NCBI GenBank assembly: GCA_015058185.1
Contig: SVCV01000006.1
Location: 1-34,816 of the forward strand
Source of the DNA: Clostridiales bacterium
GTDB lineage: Bacteria > Bacillota > Clostridia > Peptostreptococcales > Anaerovoracaceae
Direction of reading: 5' to 3'
Length of the DNA stretch: 34,816 nt
In this document: positions 6,765-14,266 of the stretch, piece by piece
Position numbering within the stretch: position 1 is the first letter of the stretch
Layout: each line of letters begins with the position of its first letter
Made by a program: the position numbers and the translations under genes
The notes under the pieces: generated by a model
What the model was told of the DNA's origin: nothing
Seen by the model: the letters and a program-made list of their open reading frames with translations, nothing else
Database searches by the model: none

Positions 6765-7757
6765 TTATTCCCACTCGATGGTTGCGGGGGGCTTGGGTGT
6801 TATGTCGTACATAACTCTGTTTACACCGTCTACTTCGGCGATGATCCGACGAGCGATCTTGTCCAGCAGAGGATAGGGCAGCTGAGCGATGTCAGCGGAC
6901 ATGGCATCCTGGGAGTGGATGGCTCTGAGAACGATTGCCTGTGCGTAGGTTCGCTGGCCGTCCTTTACGCCAACGGAGCGGCAGCCGGGGCATACGGTGA
7001 AGAACTGCCAAATGCTGCCTTCCAGACCTGCGTTCTGAATTTCTTCTCTGAGGATGGCATCGGATTCTCTTACCAGTTCCAGCTTTTCTCTGGTGATCTC
7101 GCCGACTACGCGAACGCCCAGGCCGGGGCCGGGGAAGGGCTGTCTCCAAACCTGATAGTGGGGCAGGCCCAGTGCTTCGCCAACTTCGCGGACTTCGTCC
7201 TTGAAGAGCATCTTGATGGGTTCGCACAGTTCGAATTCCATATCTTCAGGCAGGCCGCCTACGTTGTGGTGAGACTTGACCAGACCTTCTTTTTCACTTT
7301 CGATGATGTCGGGATAGATGGTGCCCTGTACCAGGAATTCCATCTTGCCCAGCTTTGCGGATTCTTCTTCGAATACGCGGATGAATTCCTCGCCGATGAT
7401 CTTTCTCTTCTTTTCGGGTTCATCCACGCCTTCCAGCTTGCCCAGGAAACGATCAACTGCGTCTACGGAGATGAGGTTCATGTTGAACTGGTCGCGGAAA
7501 ATTTCATCGACCTGTTCGGGTTCGCCTTTTCTCATGAGGCCGTGGTTTACGAAAACGCAGGTCAGCTGATCGCCGATGGCTTTATGTACAAGGGCTGCGC
7601 ATACGGAGCTGTCAACACCGCCGGACAGGGCGCAAAGTGCCTTACCGTTTCCTACCTGAGCCCGGATCTGTTCGGTCATATCTTCAATAAAAGCATTAGG
7701 ATCCCAGTCGTAGTTAAATCCTCTTTCTCTGAAACTTTTTCTCTGTTCTGTACTCAT
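6765..7757 (-). CDS. guaA: GMP synthase, ATP pyrophosphatase subunit only (no GATase domain)
   Basis: A 330-residue protein equal to the C-terminal two-thirds of GuaA. The ATP-PPase P-loop LSGGVDSS is at 44-51; [16 protein letters not shown], the dimerisation domain and the conserved C-terminus [13 protein letters not shown] are intact. GMP synthase amidates XMP to GMP using ammonia. The N-terminal class-I glutamine amidotransferase domain (about 190 residues in usual bacterial GuaA) is absent: the protein starts with [12 protein letters not shown] and a strong GAGGAGG site 7 bases before the ATG, with a promoter about 100 bases upstream, so this is not a mis-called start. A separate GATase subunit elsewhere, as in archaea, or use of free ammonia, is expected. 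Confidence 0.93.
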   Translation of the reverse strand: MSTEQRKSFRERGFNYDWDPNAFIEDMTEQIRAQVGNGKALCALSGGVDSSVCAALVHKAIGDQLTCVFVNHGLMRKGEPEQVDEIFRDQFNMNLISVDAVDRFLGKLEGVDEPEKKRKIIGEEFIRVFEEESAKLGKMEFLVQGTIYPDIIESEKEGLVKSHHNVGGLPEDMEFELCEPIKMLFKDEVREVGEALGLPHYQVWRQPFPGPGLGVRVVGEITREKLELVRESDAILREEIQNAGLEGSIWQFFTVCPGCRSVGVKDGQRTYAQAIVLRAIHSQDAMSADIAQLPYPLLDKIARRIIAEVDGVNRVMYDITPKPPATIEWE

Positions 7758-7855
7758 GAAAAAACCTCCTCAACGTTAATTTTCCTATAGGTGTCAATGG
7801 GTTCAGCCTTCAAAAAAGGAAAGCCTGCCCCATGCTCGCATTTTCTGATGGTAGT

Positions 7856-7883
7856 ATTATATCTCAAAATTTTTAAAGTGCAA
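7856..7883 (-). promoter_or_regulatory. Sigma-A promoter and about 95-base leader of guaA
   Basis: On the minus strand TTGCAC (7883-7878), 16 bases, TATAAT (7861-7856). The transcript would start near 7849 and has a leader of about 90 bases to the ATG at 7757. The leader holds a small G-U-containing hairpin (7805-7826 region) but none of the conserved words of a purine riboswitch. The facing yhaM promoter region lies to the right. Confidence 0.75.
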
Positions 7884-7925
7884 ATAATAATTCGCTTTTG
7901 TCGAAAAAAACTGTGAGGGAACGAC

Positions 7926-7954
7926 TTTTGCGGGGCGGTTATTTGTGGTATCAT
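7926..7954 (+). promoter_or_regulatory. Probable promoter of yhaM
   Basis: TGGTATCAT (7946-7954) is an extended -10 with one mismatch; the -35 position (TTTTGC, 7926-7931) is poor. It lies about 35 bases upstream of the proposed TTG start. Confidence 0.4.
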
Positions 7955-7987
7955 GTAGGCAATTCCATCCGGAAAGGGGAAATTAAA

Positions 7988-8947
7988 TTGAAAGAAGTAT
8001 ATATCGGCCTTTTGAAAGTAGATGAGGAGTTCCAGGATTTTTTCCTTGTGAAATCCATCGCGATCAAGTTGGGTTCCAATAAAAAACAATACCTGGATCT
8101 GCTTTTGGCAGACAGTACCGGTGAGGTCACTGCAAAGAAATGGGACATTGCAGACACGGAGCTGGCTGCGATCTCTCAGATCAAGGAAGGTGACATTATT
8201 AAGATCAAAGCGCTGGTCACCGAATGGAACGGGATGAAGCAGCTGCGGGTCCTTCGGATCCGAAAGGCTGTGGATCAGGACGGTGTGTCCATGGAAGATA
8301 TGGTCAAGTCTGCTCCGGAAAAGGGTGCGGATATGCTGGCCTATATCGAAAATGCCGCGGCCATGATCGAGGATGGCGACCTTCGGGCTCTTTGCCAAAG
8401 AGTTCTTGCGGACAACCGGGAAAAGCTGCTCTATTATCCTGCTGCCATGCGCAACCATCACGCAGAACTGGGCGGGCTGCTGTACCACACCAAGCGGATG
8501 CTGATGGCGGGGATGGCTCTTTGCAATGTTTATACGAACATGAAGAAGGATTGGGTCATTACCGGCGTGATCTTCCACGACATGGAAAAGATCAACGAGA
8601 TCGAATCCAATGAATGGGGCGTGGCTTCCGGCTATTCCTTCCAGGGACAGATGCTGGGACACCTGATCCAGGGCGTAAAAACCGTGGATCGTCTGTGTCG
8701 GGAAATGGGAATTCCCGAAGAAAAAGCCGTCATGCTGGAGCACATGATTTTGGCGCACCATTATGAACCGGAATTCGGAAGCCCCAAGCGGCCCTTGTTC
8801 CCGGAAGCGGAGCTGCTTCACTATTTGGATATTCTGGATGCCAGACTTTACGATATGGAAGATGCGCTGTTCGCTACGGAGCCCGGCGAATTCTCCGAAA
8901 AGGTGTGGACTTTGGAAAACCGAAAGCTGTACAAACCTCAGGAATAA
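7988..8947 (+). CDS. yhaM: 3'-5' exoribonuclease YhaM family (OB fold plus HD domain)
   Basis: About 319 residues. The N-terminal part (about 10-100) is an OB-fold nucleic-acid-binding domain with YLDLLLADSTGEVTAKKWD. The C-terminal part (about 145-290) is an HD phosphohydrolase domain with MRNHHAELGGLLYHT, the metal-binding VIFHDMEK, and a later AHH. This is the YhaM/CBF1 family, which trims RNA and single-stranded DNA in Bacillota. The start is TTG at 7988, where AAAGGGGA lies 7 bases upstream; upstream in-frame codons have no site and lie in the promoter. It is followed after 6 bases by recD2, so RNA/DNA processing functions are joined in one transcript. Confidence 0.9.
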   Translation: MKEVYIGLLKVDEEFQDFFLVKSIAIKLGSNKKQYLDLLLADSTGEVTAKKWDIADTELAAISQIKEGDIIKIKALVTEWNGMKQLRVLRIRKAVDQDGVSMEDMVKSAPEKGADMLAYIENAAAMIEDGDLRALCQRVLADNREKLLYYPAAMRNHHAELGGLLYHTKRMLMAGMALCNVYTNMKKDWVITGVIFHDMEKINEIESNEWGVASGYSFQGQMLGHLIQGVKTVDRLCREMGIPEEKAVMLEHMILAHHYEPEFGSPKRPLFPEAELLHYLDILDARLYDMEDALFATEPGEFSEKVWTLENRKLYKPQE

Positions 8948-8953
8948 TTTTGC

Positions 8954-11173
8954 ATGGAAGATAAACGGGGCGTTATCGCCGAGATCATATTTCAGAATTC
9001 GGAAAACGGATACACCATCGCTGTGGTGGAAAATGAGGAAGCCTGCGAGCAGTTCACTGCCGTGGGCTGTCTTCCTGTGGGCGTAAAAGGCCGCAGTTTC
9101 TGTTTTACCGGCGAGTGGAAGGTCCATCCTACCTATGGGGAGCAGTTTGCTTTTACCTCATATAAAGAGGAAGCGCCTGCCACGGCGGAGGCTATGGAAA
9201 GTTTTCTGGCTTCCGGGGTTCTGAAAGGCATCGGTAAAAAGACCGCTGCAGCTATCGTGCATAAATTCGGCAAGGACACTTTCCGGATCATTCAGGAGGA
9301 ACCGGATCGTTTGACGGAGGTGTCCGGCATCGGCCCGTCCAAGGCGGCTTCTGTGGCGGAGGCCTTTCGCTTTCACAGGGAACTGGCTGAGGTCACCTTG
9401 TATTTTCAGCAGGCGGGGATCTCGGCTCTGTGCGCCATGAAGCTTTATCAGGAATACGGCGCAGATACCATCAAATTCGTAGAAGAAAACCCTTACCGCC
9501 TGATCAACGATGTTTACGGCATCGGCTTTCGGAAGGCGGACGCCATTGCGGAGCGGTTGGGCATCGATAAGCACAGCCCTGAGCGGATCCGCAGCGGGAT
9601 CCTGTATTCCCTTTGGCGGTATGTGAACGAAGGACACACCTTTGTTCCGCAAAAGCATTTCTGCGAAGAGGCTGCCAACGCTTTGGAGATCGGTTCCGAA
9701 GAGATTTATGAAGAAGTCACTGCCATGGCCTTTGAGGGAGAGATCCATGTGGAGACCCTTGAAGGGCGGGCTGTTATTTTCCTTTTGCCGTATTATATGG
9801 CGGAGCAGCAGGTCTGCAAAAAACTCATGACCCTGCTGGCTGCCGGATTGAAGCCCATGACAGCGGATACGGAGGGGCTCATCACGATGACCGAGGCCCA
9901 AACCGGGATCAAGCTTTCGGAAAATCAAAAATTTGCAGTGCGTTCCTCCCTGAACAATGGGGTCACGGTCATTACCGGCGGTCCCGGCACAGGAAAGACC
10001 ACCATCATCAATACGATTATCGAGATCTTTCGGCAGGGCGGCCTTTCGGTTGCTTTGGCGGCGCCTACGGGACGGGCGGCCAAACGCATGTCCGAAACTT
10101 CCGGCCAGTTTGCTTCTACGATCCATCGGCTGCTGGAATACTATTACTCCGAGGGTGACGATGTTATGCGCTTTGGGAAGACTGCGGAAAATCCTTTGGA
10201 TTATGATGTGGTCATCGTAGACGAAGCCTCTATGATCGACATTCTTTTGATGAACGGCCTTTTGGCGGCCATCAAGCCCGGCACCCGTCTCATTATCGTA
10301 GGGGATGCGGATCAGCTTCCCTCTGTGGGTCCTGGAAATGTCCTTCGGGATATTATCGACAGCGAGATCGTGGAATCTCTTCACCTTACGGAGATCTTCC
10401 GGCAGGCCCGGGAAAGCCTTATTGTCACTAACGCCCACCGGATCAATCAGGGCGATTATCCGGAGTGCAACGAAAAGGATAAGGATTTCTTTTTCCTCCG
10501 CCGAAACGGGGAAAAGGAAATGCTGGAAACCATTAAAGATCTTTGTGTTCGCCGGCTTCCGGGACACTATGAGGGCTGCCAGGCCCTGCGGGATATTCAG
10601 GTCTTAACGCCTGTCCGAAAAGGTCTTTTGGGAAGCATCAATCTGAATAAGGAATTGCAGGCTTTGCTGAATCCCCCGGCCCCTGAAAAAGGAGAAAAAA
10701 CCGTAGGGCAAAGAACCTTCCGGGAAGGGGACAAGGTCATGCAGATCCGGAACAATTACATGCAGGAATGGAAACGCTCAGAGGATTTTCTTGAAGGGAA
10801 AGGGGTCTTCAACGGAGATGTAGGCGTGATCCAGTCTTTGGATGAAGAGTTCCACGAGTTGACGGTCCTCTTTGATGATGGCCGGTTCTCCACCTACGAG
10901 TTTGCACAGTTGGATGAGCTGGAACTGGCTTATGCTATTACGGTCCACAAGAGCCAGGGCAGCGAATTTCCCATGGTGATCATGCCCATGTCATGGTTCC
11001 CGCCGATGCTCTCTACAAGAAATCTTCTCTACACTGCCGTAACCAGAGCCCGGGATCGGGTCATTTTGGTCGGTTCGGAGAGAAAGATGGAAGCCATGGT
11101 GGATAACAACCGCATCGTAGAACGATATTCCGGCCTTGGGGTAAGGCTTAAGAGATTTTTGGAACAGGGGTAA
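8954..11173 (+). CDS. recD2: RecD2-type SF1B DNA helicase
   Basis: 739 residues, the normal size for RecD2. The N-terminal OB-like region (1-75) and tandem helix-hairpin-helix motifs (VLKGIGKKTAAAIV, VSGIGPSKAASVAEA, VYGIGFRKADAIAE) precede the helicase core. Walker A GGPGTGKTT is near residue 341, the Walker B VIVDEAS near 420, then IVGDADQLPSVGPG and the C-terminal motif VHKSQGSEF. This subfamily lacks RecBC partners and unwinds 5'-3' in repair and replication-fork maintenance. Ribosome binding is weak (AGGA overlapping the end of yhaM), consistent with coupling to that gene. ComF starts 3 bases after the stop. Confidence 0.96.
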   Translation: MEDKRGVIAEIIFQNSENGYTIAVVENEEACEQFTAVGCLPVGVKGRSFCFTGEWKVHPTYGEQFAFTSYKEEAPATAEAMESFLASGVLKGIGKKTAAAIVHKFGKDTFRIIQEEPDRLTEVSGIGPSKAASVAEAFRFHRELAEVTLYFQQAGISALCAMKLYQEYGADTIKFVEENPYRLINDVYGIGFRKADAIAERLGIDKHSPERIRSGILYSLWRYVNEGHTFVPQKHFCEEAANALEIGSEEIYEEVTAMAFEGEIHVETLEGRAVIFLLPYYMAEQQVCKKLMTLLAAGLKPMTADTEGLITMTEAQTGIKLSENQKFAVRSSLNNGVTVITGGPGTGKTTIINTIIEIFRQGGLSVALAAPTGRAAKRMSETSGQFASTIHRLLEYYYSEGDDVMRFGKTAENPLDYDVVIVDEASMIDILLMNGLLAAIKPGTRLIIVGDADQLPSVGPGNVLRDIIDSEIVESLHLTEIFRQARESLIVTNAHRINQGDYPECNEKDKDFFFLRRNGEKEMLETIKDLCVRRLPGHYEGCQALRDIQVLTPVRKGLLGSINLNKELQALLNPPAPEKGEKTVGQRTFREGDKVMQIRNNYMQEWKRSEDFLEGKGVFNGDVGVIQSLDEEFHELTVLFDDGRFSTYEFAQLDELELAYAITVHKSQGSEFPMVIMPMSWFPPMLSTRNLLYTAVTRARDRVILVGSERKMEAMVDNNRIVERYSGLGVRLKRFLEQG

Positions 11174-11176
11174 AAT

Positions 11177-11929
11177 ATGCTGAGAGAATTAGGGGGAGCC
11201 ATTTTGGACTGGATCTATCCGCCGGATCTGTATTGCATTCGCTGCGGGAAAATGATCGAGTCCGGTTCGGACGTTTGTCTTTGCAAAGCGTGTGAAGAGG
11301 ACATTCGGCTTGTGGGAGGATCCCGCTGCCGCCGGTGCGGTAAGCCTATGGATCCGCTTCCCGAAAGGGATTTCCGCATGCGGGAGCGCACCTTGTGCGG
11401 AGATTGCCTGCGGGGAAGGGTGATCCGAAAGGGCGTTGTCTGCATGATTTATGACGGCAAGGAAAGGGAGATGATCCATCGGTTTAAGTTTGAGGATCAT
11501 CCCTATTACGGGGCCGGGATCGCGGCGTTGATGGCTGCGGGTCTACAGGGAAAGATCCCCGGGGACGTCGTTGTTATGGCGGTGCCTATGCACCGGGCGA
11601 AGCGGCGCCGAAGGGGATATGACCAGGCGCAGGTTTTGGGAAAAGCGTTAGCCCGGCATTTGGGCCGGCCTTTTTACGGGGATTGCTTGGTTCGTGCGGA
11701 GGCCACTGCTCCCATGATGAGTCTGGGCGGTCATGATCGGCTGCGGAATGTTTCCGGCGCTTTTACTGTGCGTTTTCCCGAAAGGTTTCGGGATGAAAAG
11801 GTTCTCCTTGTAGATGATATTTACACGACCGGCAGCACGGTGGATGCCTGCGGAAAGGCTCTTTTGGCCGCCGGTGCCAAGGAAATTTATATGGTAAGTG
11901 CTGCTTCCGGATACGGAAGCCGGGTATAA
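11177..11929 (+). CDS. comF: ComF family phosphoribosyltransferase-like protein
   Basis: 250 residues. The N-terminus carries zinc-binding cysteine pairs (YCIRCGK, CLCKAC, CRRCGKP, LCGDC at about 15-78). The C-terminal half is a type-I phosphoribosyltransferase fold with the PRPP motif VLLVDDIYTTGST at about 212-224. ComF is needed for DNA uptake in competent bacteria and is thought to act with PriA on incoming single strands; its base substrate is unknown. AGGGG lies 7 bases upstream of the ATG. It closes the yhaM-recD2-comF run and is immediately followed by a structured RNA. No other competence gene is in the window. Confidence 0.92.
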   Translation: MLRELGGAILDWIYPPDLYCIRCGKMIESGSDVCLCKACEEDIRLVGGSRCRRCGKPMDPLPERDFRMRERTLCGDCLRGRVIRKGVVCMIYDGKEREMIHRFKFEDHPYYGAGIAALMAAGLQGKIPGDVVVMAVPMHRAKRRRRGYDQAQVLGKALARHLGRPFYGDCLVRAEATAPMMSLGGHDRLRNVSGAFTVRFPERFRDEKVLLVDDIYTTGSTVDACGKALLAAGAKEIYMVSAASGYGSRV

Positions 11930-11936
11930 ACAAAAA

Positions 11937-12127
11937 AGAAAATGAGTTGAGAAGATCCCCCGGGTCTGTGGTTGAAAGTCCAGGCCAGGCGCAGGCAAAG
12001 GGACCCACGTAAGCTGCCTCAGGCAGTGATCATGGTGCGCCTTAGAAGTAAGTCCAGAGGAGAAGATCCCTGGCGGGTGTGGGGGCAAAGACCAGGTCAG
12101 CCGGTGGATCTTTTCAGCTCATTTTTA
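11937..12127 (+). ncRNA. raiA RNA: raiA-motif non-coding RNA (probable)
   Basis: A GC-rich island of about 190 bases between comF and hpf, with no convincing reading frame. Its ends pair in an 18-bp stem, 11941-11958 (AATGAGTTGAGAAGATCC) with 12106-12123, followed by T residues so the stem doubles as terminator. Inside, AGGCGCA (11987-11993) pairs with TGCGCCT (12036-12042) around a hairpin CTGCC/GGCAG (12014-12026), and GGTCT (11963-11967) can pair with AGACC (12089-12093). The raiA motif RNA of Clostridia is known to sit next to raiA (hpf) or comFC genes and to be about this size; both neighbours are here. A TATAAA at 11925-11930 overlapping the comF stop could be its -10. 6S RNA is the main alternative. 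Confidence 0.72.
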
Positions 12128-12139
12128 ATTGCAAAAAAC

Positions 12140-12158
12140 CGCGGAAATCCGCATTTTG
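12140..12158 (+). terminator. Second small hairpin after the raiA RNA
   Basis: GCGG AAAT CCGC (12141-12152) followed by ATTTTGTT. A weak backup terminator for the upstream RNA. Confidence 0.4.
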
Positions 12159-12165
12159 TTGAATT

Positions 12166-12397
12166 TTATCCACAATCAGGCGAAATCAGTAAAAATTCTT
12201 GCAATTTCAAACCTCTTAAAAAAATTTTCAATATTTATGCATAGCAAAAACCATTGAAAAATCAACATTTCGATAGTTTTCCTTTGAAAAATCCCTGCAT
12301 AAAAATGAATAGGCGCACCATTTGGGACTTTTCCACATTAACAATCGCGGAATTTCAATTATTCACAGACTTATCCACAGAATCCACAGGTGGAAAA
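12166..12397. other. AT-rich tract with a cluster of DnaA-box-like sequences
   Basis: Two exact TTATCCACA boxes (12166-12174 and 12371-12379), TTATTCACA (12359-12367, one mismatch), TTTTCCACA (12329-12337), GAATCCACA (12380-12388, two mismatches) and, on the other strand, TTTTCCACC (12397-12389). Four of these fall within 40 bases at 12359-12397. The stretch between is very AT-rich (12176-12310) and has no gene, in contrast to the balanced base composition of its surroundings. This could be a replication origin element, a DnaA-titration or DnaA-reactivation type locus, or DnaA control of hpf. No dnaA or dnaN gene is in the window. Confidence 0.55.
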
Positions 12398-12652
12398 ACT
12401 TTTTTCCCAAAATGGAGAAATCAAGGTTTTGAGCCACTTCCTTTTGGGGTATAACATAGTACAGGCATATAAGATCATGAATAATTTTTCTTTAAAAATT
12501 TACATCAAAAAAAGAGGAATCCCGGTACTTATGGAGAACAATATAGTAACAGGATTTTGCAGAATTTTCTGATCAGCCTGTGCCGTTATTGCCGAAGGGC
12601 CTGCCGCCCCCCGGCGGTATGCGTCCCGATCTCCAGGATAGGGGGTATCAAA
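12398..12652 (+). promoter_or_regulatory. hpf promoter region and long leader
   Basis: Two possible promoters are visible. GGGTAT (12447-12452) preceded 15 bases upstream by GTTTTG (12426-12431) resembles a stress sigma (SigB-type) promoter and also contains a sigma-A extended -10 (TATAAC at 12450-12455). TATAGT at 12542-12547 is a second -10 candidate without a good -35. A 13-codon open frame (12531-12572) and a CCGCC/GGCGG hairpin near 12600-12616 lie in the leader. AGGGGG at 12640-12645 is the hpf ribosome binding site. Confidence 0.4.
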
Positions 12653-13180
12653 ATGAAGGTTATCTTTACCAGCAAAAATTTCAATGCAAGTGATCACCTC
12701 AAAGACACGATCGAAAAGAAGATCGGCAAACTCAGCAAATACTTTGCCAAGGACATCGTAGCAAACATTACCTTGTCCATGGAAAGAGGCCGCCAGAAGA
12801 TGGAAGCCACCATCAATGCGGACGGAACCATTTTCCGTGCTGAAGATATCAACGATGACATTTATACTGCTGTAGACAAGGTCGTTGACAGACTGGCATC
12901 CCAGATGTCCCGCTTCAAGACCAAGCTGCAGAGAAAACATAAGGATTACAAAGAAATACTCTTCGAGGATGTTCCCGATGTTGCAGAGGAAGAAGATCTC
13001 TCCATCGTTCGCCGGAAGAAATTCGCTCTGCAGCCCATGTCCACGGACGAAGCCATTCTGCAGATGGAACTTCTGGAACACAGCTTCTATGTATTCCTGA
13101 ACTCTGAGACCGATGCAGTTGCTGTAGTTTATAAGAGAAATGACGGCGGTTACGGACTTCTCGAAACCGTGTACGAATAA
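12653..13180 (+). CDS. hpf: Ribosome hibernation promoting factor, long form
   Basis: 175 residues. The N-terminal domain (1-100) is the HPF/RaiA/YfiA fold with FTSKNFNASDHLKDTIEKKIGKLSKYF; it binds the 30S decoding site. The C-terminal domain (about 120-175, RRKKFALQPMSTDEAILQMELLEHSFYVF...) is the dimerisation domain of long-form HPF that joins two ribosomes into 100S particles in stationary phase. The ATG at 12653 has AGGGGG 7 bases upstream; an upstream in-frame start lacks a site. In many Bacillota secA follows hpf, but here a terminator follows directly. The linked structured RNA upstream matches the raiA motif's usual partner. Confidence 0.96.
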   Translation: MKVIFTSKNFNASDHLKDTIEKKIGKLSKYFAKDIVANITLSMERGRQKMEATINADGTIFRAEDINDDIYTAVDKVVDRLASQMSRFKTKLQRKHKDYKEILFEDVPDVAEEEDLSIVRRKKFALQPMSTDEAILQMELLEHSFYVFLNSETDAVAVVYKRNDGGYGLLETVYE

Positions 13181-13195
13181 AGTTCTTTCTTCTTT

Positions 13196-13222
13196 GCGGG
13201 GCCTTCGGGCCCCGCTTTTTTT
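13196..13222 (+). terminator. Terminator of hpf
   Basis: GCGGGGCC, loop TTCG, GGCCCCGC (13196-13215), then seven T. A textbook rho-independent terminator with a stable UUCG tetraloop. Confidence 0.95.
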
Positions 13223-13257
13223 CACGGAAACACCTTGAATTTTTCACGGATTATATA

Positions 13258-13286
13258 TTGAAAAGAGGGGTGTTTTTTTGTACAAT
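13258..13286 (+). promoter_or_regulatory. Sigma-A promoter of the cdaA-cdaR-glmM-glmS operon
   Basis: TTGAAA (13258-13263), 17 bases, TACAAT (13281-13286). The start would be near 13293, leaving a leader of about 100 bases with small imperfect hairpins (for example around 13354-13372) but no riboswitch class that I recognise. Confidence 0.85.
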
Positions 13287-13396
13287 GTAAGAAATAGTCA
13301 AAATGGGAAAGCAGGCTGATTTTTTCTGCCCCCTCTTTGGCTCCGATGTCCGTCCTTACTTGCACGTGAGGTGGGGACAAATAACAGGGAAAAGGG

Positions 13397-14266
13397 ATGC
13401 GTACTATGTCTGTTTCTGAATTCTTCTCAGACATTTCTTCAGGGGTTCTGGCCGGGATCACCTTTACGGATATTATCGATGTGGTGATCGTGGCTTTTGT
13501 TGTCTATAAGATCATCGGCTTCATGCAGGCGACCCGTGCGGAACAGCTTGTTAAGGGGCTGATCGTTCTTCTGATCGCAACCTATCTGTCTGGCTTTTTC
13601 AACCTGTACACCCTCAACTGGATCCTGAAGGGAACCCTGAGCTTCGGTGTTATCGCTTTGATCATCATTTTCCAGCCGGAACTGCGCCGTGGTCTTGAAT
13701 ATTTGGGCCGTGGCGGATTGATCCGTCGCAGGGACAAGGACCAGGCCAAGAAGGTGGCTTCTATTATCGTCAGAGCTGTGGAACATTTTTCCGCCGAACG
13801 GATCGGTGCTCTGATCATTATTGAAAGACAAATTCTTCTGAATGACCATACGGAACACGGTACCATCCTCGACAGCGCGCTGTCCGAGGAGCTTTTGGGT
13901 GCCATTTTCTATGAAGGCGCACCTCTCCATGACGGTGCTGCCATTATCCGGGGAGACCGGATCTACGCTGCAGGCTGCATCCTGCCTCTGTCCTCCAACC
14001 GGACCCTCAGCCGGGAACTGGGCACCCGCCATCGTGCCGGTACCGGTATTACCGAAAACTCCGACGCCATCGCCGTTATCGTCTCCGAAGAGACCGGCGT
14101 TATTTCCATTGCCATTGACGGCAACCTGACTCGTTTCCTGGATCTGAAGACGGTGGAAAAGACCATCCTGAACAGCTCTTTGGAAGAGCAGGAAGAAAGA
14201 AAACCTTTTGCAGACGCATTTAAGAAATTCTGGAAAAAAGCAGAAGGGAGGGACACCCATGAGTAA
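13397..14266 (+). CDS. cdaA: Diadenylate cyclase CdaA
   Basis: 289 residues. Three N-terminal membrane helices (about 22-96) anchor a DisA_N (DAC) catalytic domain. The two signature motifs are present: DGA in APLHDGAAII (about 177) and RHR in LGTRHRAGTG (about 210). The enzyme makes c-di-AMP from two ATP at the membrane and so controls potassium/osmolyte balance and wall integrity. ATG at 13397 is used; ATG at 13406 (MSVSEFF) has better spacing to AAAGGG and may be the true start. Its stop overlaps the cdaR start by 8 bases. Order cdaA-cdaR-glmM-glmS is the conserved Bacillota arrangement. Confidence 0.97.
   Translation: MRTMSVSEFFSDISSGVLAGITFTDIIDVVIVAFVVYKIIGFMQATRAEQLVKGLIVLLIATYLSGFFNLYTLNWILKGTLSFGVIALIIIFQPELRRGLEYLGRGGLIRRRDKDQAKKVASIIVRAVEHFSAERIGALIIIERQILLNDHTEHGTILDSALSEELLGAIFYEGAPLHDGAAIIRGDRIYAAGCILPLSSNRTLSRELGTRHRAGTGITENSDAIAVIVSEETGVISIAIDGNLTRFLDLKTVEKTILNSSLEEQEERKPFADAFKKFWKKAEGRDTHE

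Noticed and set aside
7758-7850. Purine-type riboswitch in the guaA leader
   Set aside because: The leader has a small hairpin but none of the conserved core words or the three-stem layout of purine riboswitches.
7754-9127. Long minus-strand open frame across yhaM and the start of recD2
   Set aside because: It is antisense to well-supported domains, has no family features and no ribosome binding site.
11937-12127. 6S RNA, RNase P RNA or SRP RNA between comF and hpf
   Set aside because: RNase P is much longer and its conserved P4 words are only partly mimicked by GAAAGTCC; the SRP GGAAG loop motif is missing; 6S cannot be fully excluded, but the comF/hpf setting favours raiA.
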